A program made the position numbers and the translations under genes. This document shows positions 7,112-7,383 of a stretch of DNA of 7,383 nucleotides, piece by piece (the stretch's first letter is position 1; each line of letters starts with the position of its first letter). The stretch comes from Chitinophagaceae bacterium. Its GTDB lineage: Bacteria; Bacteroidota; Bacteroidia; Chitinophagales; Chitinophagaceae. The notes beneath the pieces are model-generated. The model saw only the letters and a program-made list of their open reading frames with translations. It was not told the origin of the DNA and ran no database searches. Where the stretch lies: assembly GCA_025455205.1 (NCBI GenBank), contig JALOMZ010000081.1, positions 1 to 7,383 on the forward strand, read 5' to 3'.

Positions 7112-7383
7112 ATGCGAAAACTGATTTTCCATTTGTTGCTGGGTGCCTCTTTTCTGCTGATGAGCAGTTTTGAATGTTCAAAACAGGAGGGCCTGCCCCA
7201 GCCCGCACCTATTCAGGCATCTTCCTATTCACCTGCCATACCGGTGCTGAAAGGGCTTGCAGCGAACCCGGTGCTGCGGGTGGCCGTAACCATTCCGGCC
7301 GGTAATGCCGCGCAGCAATTCCAGAAGTTGCATGCCACCATCAATGCCGAAGCGTTAAGCCATATTTCGAAACTGGATGTATT
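7112..7383 (+). CDS. N-terminal fragment of an exported protein, probably a BNR-repeat exo-alpha-sialidase (3' truncated by window)
   Basis: From ATG 7112 the frame stays open to the window end, giving 90 complete codons. The start lies 9 bp after the MFS stop, so the gene is very probably co-transcribed. The first 21 residues are a typical export signal: MRK, then a Leu-rich core, then SSFE. Cys22 follows, but Ser-Phe-Glu before it is a poor lipobox, so lipidation is uncertain. A Pro/Ser/Ala-rich linker (about 28-50) leads into VLRVAVTIPAGN and a stretch ending AEALSHISKLDV. This resembles the small beta domain found at the N-terminus of Bacteroidota BNR-repeat neuraminidases, which often begins with a short 'R-V-x-(V/L)-x-(I/L)-P' strand. 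With lyase, mutarotase and permease upstream, a sialidase is the natural expectation. No Asp-box or catalytic residue is inside the window, so another exported glycan enzyme such as a sialate O-acetylesterase or hexosaminidase remains possible. Confidence 0.65.
   Translation, partial: MRKLIFHLLLGASFLLMSSFECSKQEGLPQPAPIQASSYSPAIPVLKGLAANPVLRVAVTIPAGNAAQQFQKLHATINAEALSHISKLDV

Overview
The window looks like part of a sialic acid (N-acetylneuraminate, Neu5Ac) utilisation locus from a Bacteroidota bacterium. A Chitinophagaceae-like or related environmental lineage is a guess from the moderately GC-rich codon use. The phylum call rests on the adjacent SusC/SusD outer-membrane pair, the absence of Shine-Dalgarno-like sequences before the starts, and a TAnnTTTG-type promoter motif in the largest gap. 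All six genes are on the + strand and nearly contiguous, which suggests one operon or two overlapping transcription units.

Layout: (1) 1-2082, the C-terminal two thirds of a SusC-type TonB-dependent transporter, whose start lies before the window. (2) 2112-3638, its SusD-type surface lipoprotein. (3) 3639-3732, the only sizeable gap (94 bp), holding a perfect 10-bp tandem duplication, a TAnnTTTG motif and an 8-bp-stem hairpin. (4) 3733-4668, N-acetylneuraminate lyase of the animal-like (human NPL-like) subgroup. (5) 4701-5864, a secreted six-bladed kelch protein that appears to be a circularly permuted NanM-type sialic acid mutarotase/epimerase. (6) 5861-7102, a 12-TM MFS transporter whose start overlaps the mutarotase stop (ATGA). 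(7) 7112 to the window end, the first 90 codons of an exported protein, probably a BNR-repeat sialidase.

Proposed pathway: the exported enzyme at the right edge would release sialic acid from glycans. SusD/SusC would bind it and carry it across the outer membrane using TonB energy. The periplasmic mutarotase would speed anomer interconversion (alpha to beta). The MFS protein would move it across the inner membrane, and the lyase would split it to N-acetylmannosamine and pyruvate. Enzymes for later steps (ManNAc 2-epimerase, kinase, deacetylase) and any regulator are not in the window.

The overall system resembles known nan loci of Bacteroidota (the Tannerella and Bacteroides type), so I do not claim a new system. 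The points most worth a second look are the permuted mutarotase with its active-site pair at the extreme C-terminus, the animal-like lyase, and the structured gap between the susD-like gene and the lyase gene. There is no sign of rRNA, tRNA, CRISPR arrays, insertion sequences or phage genes.
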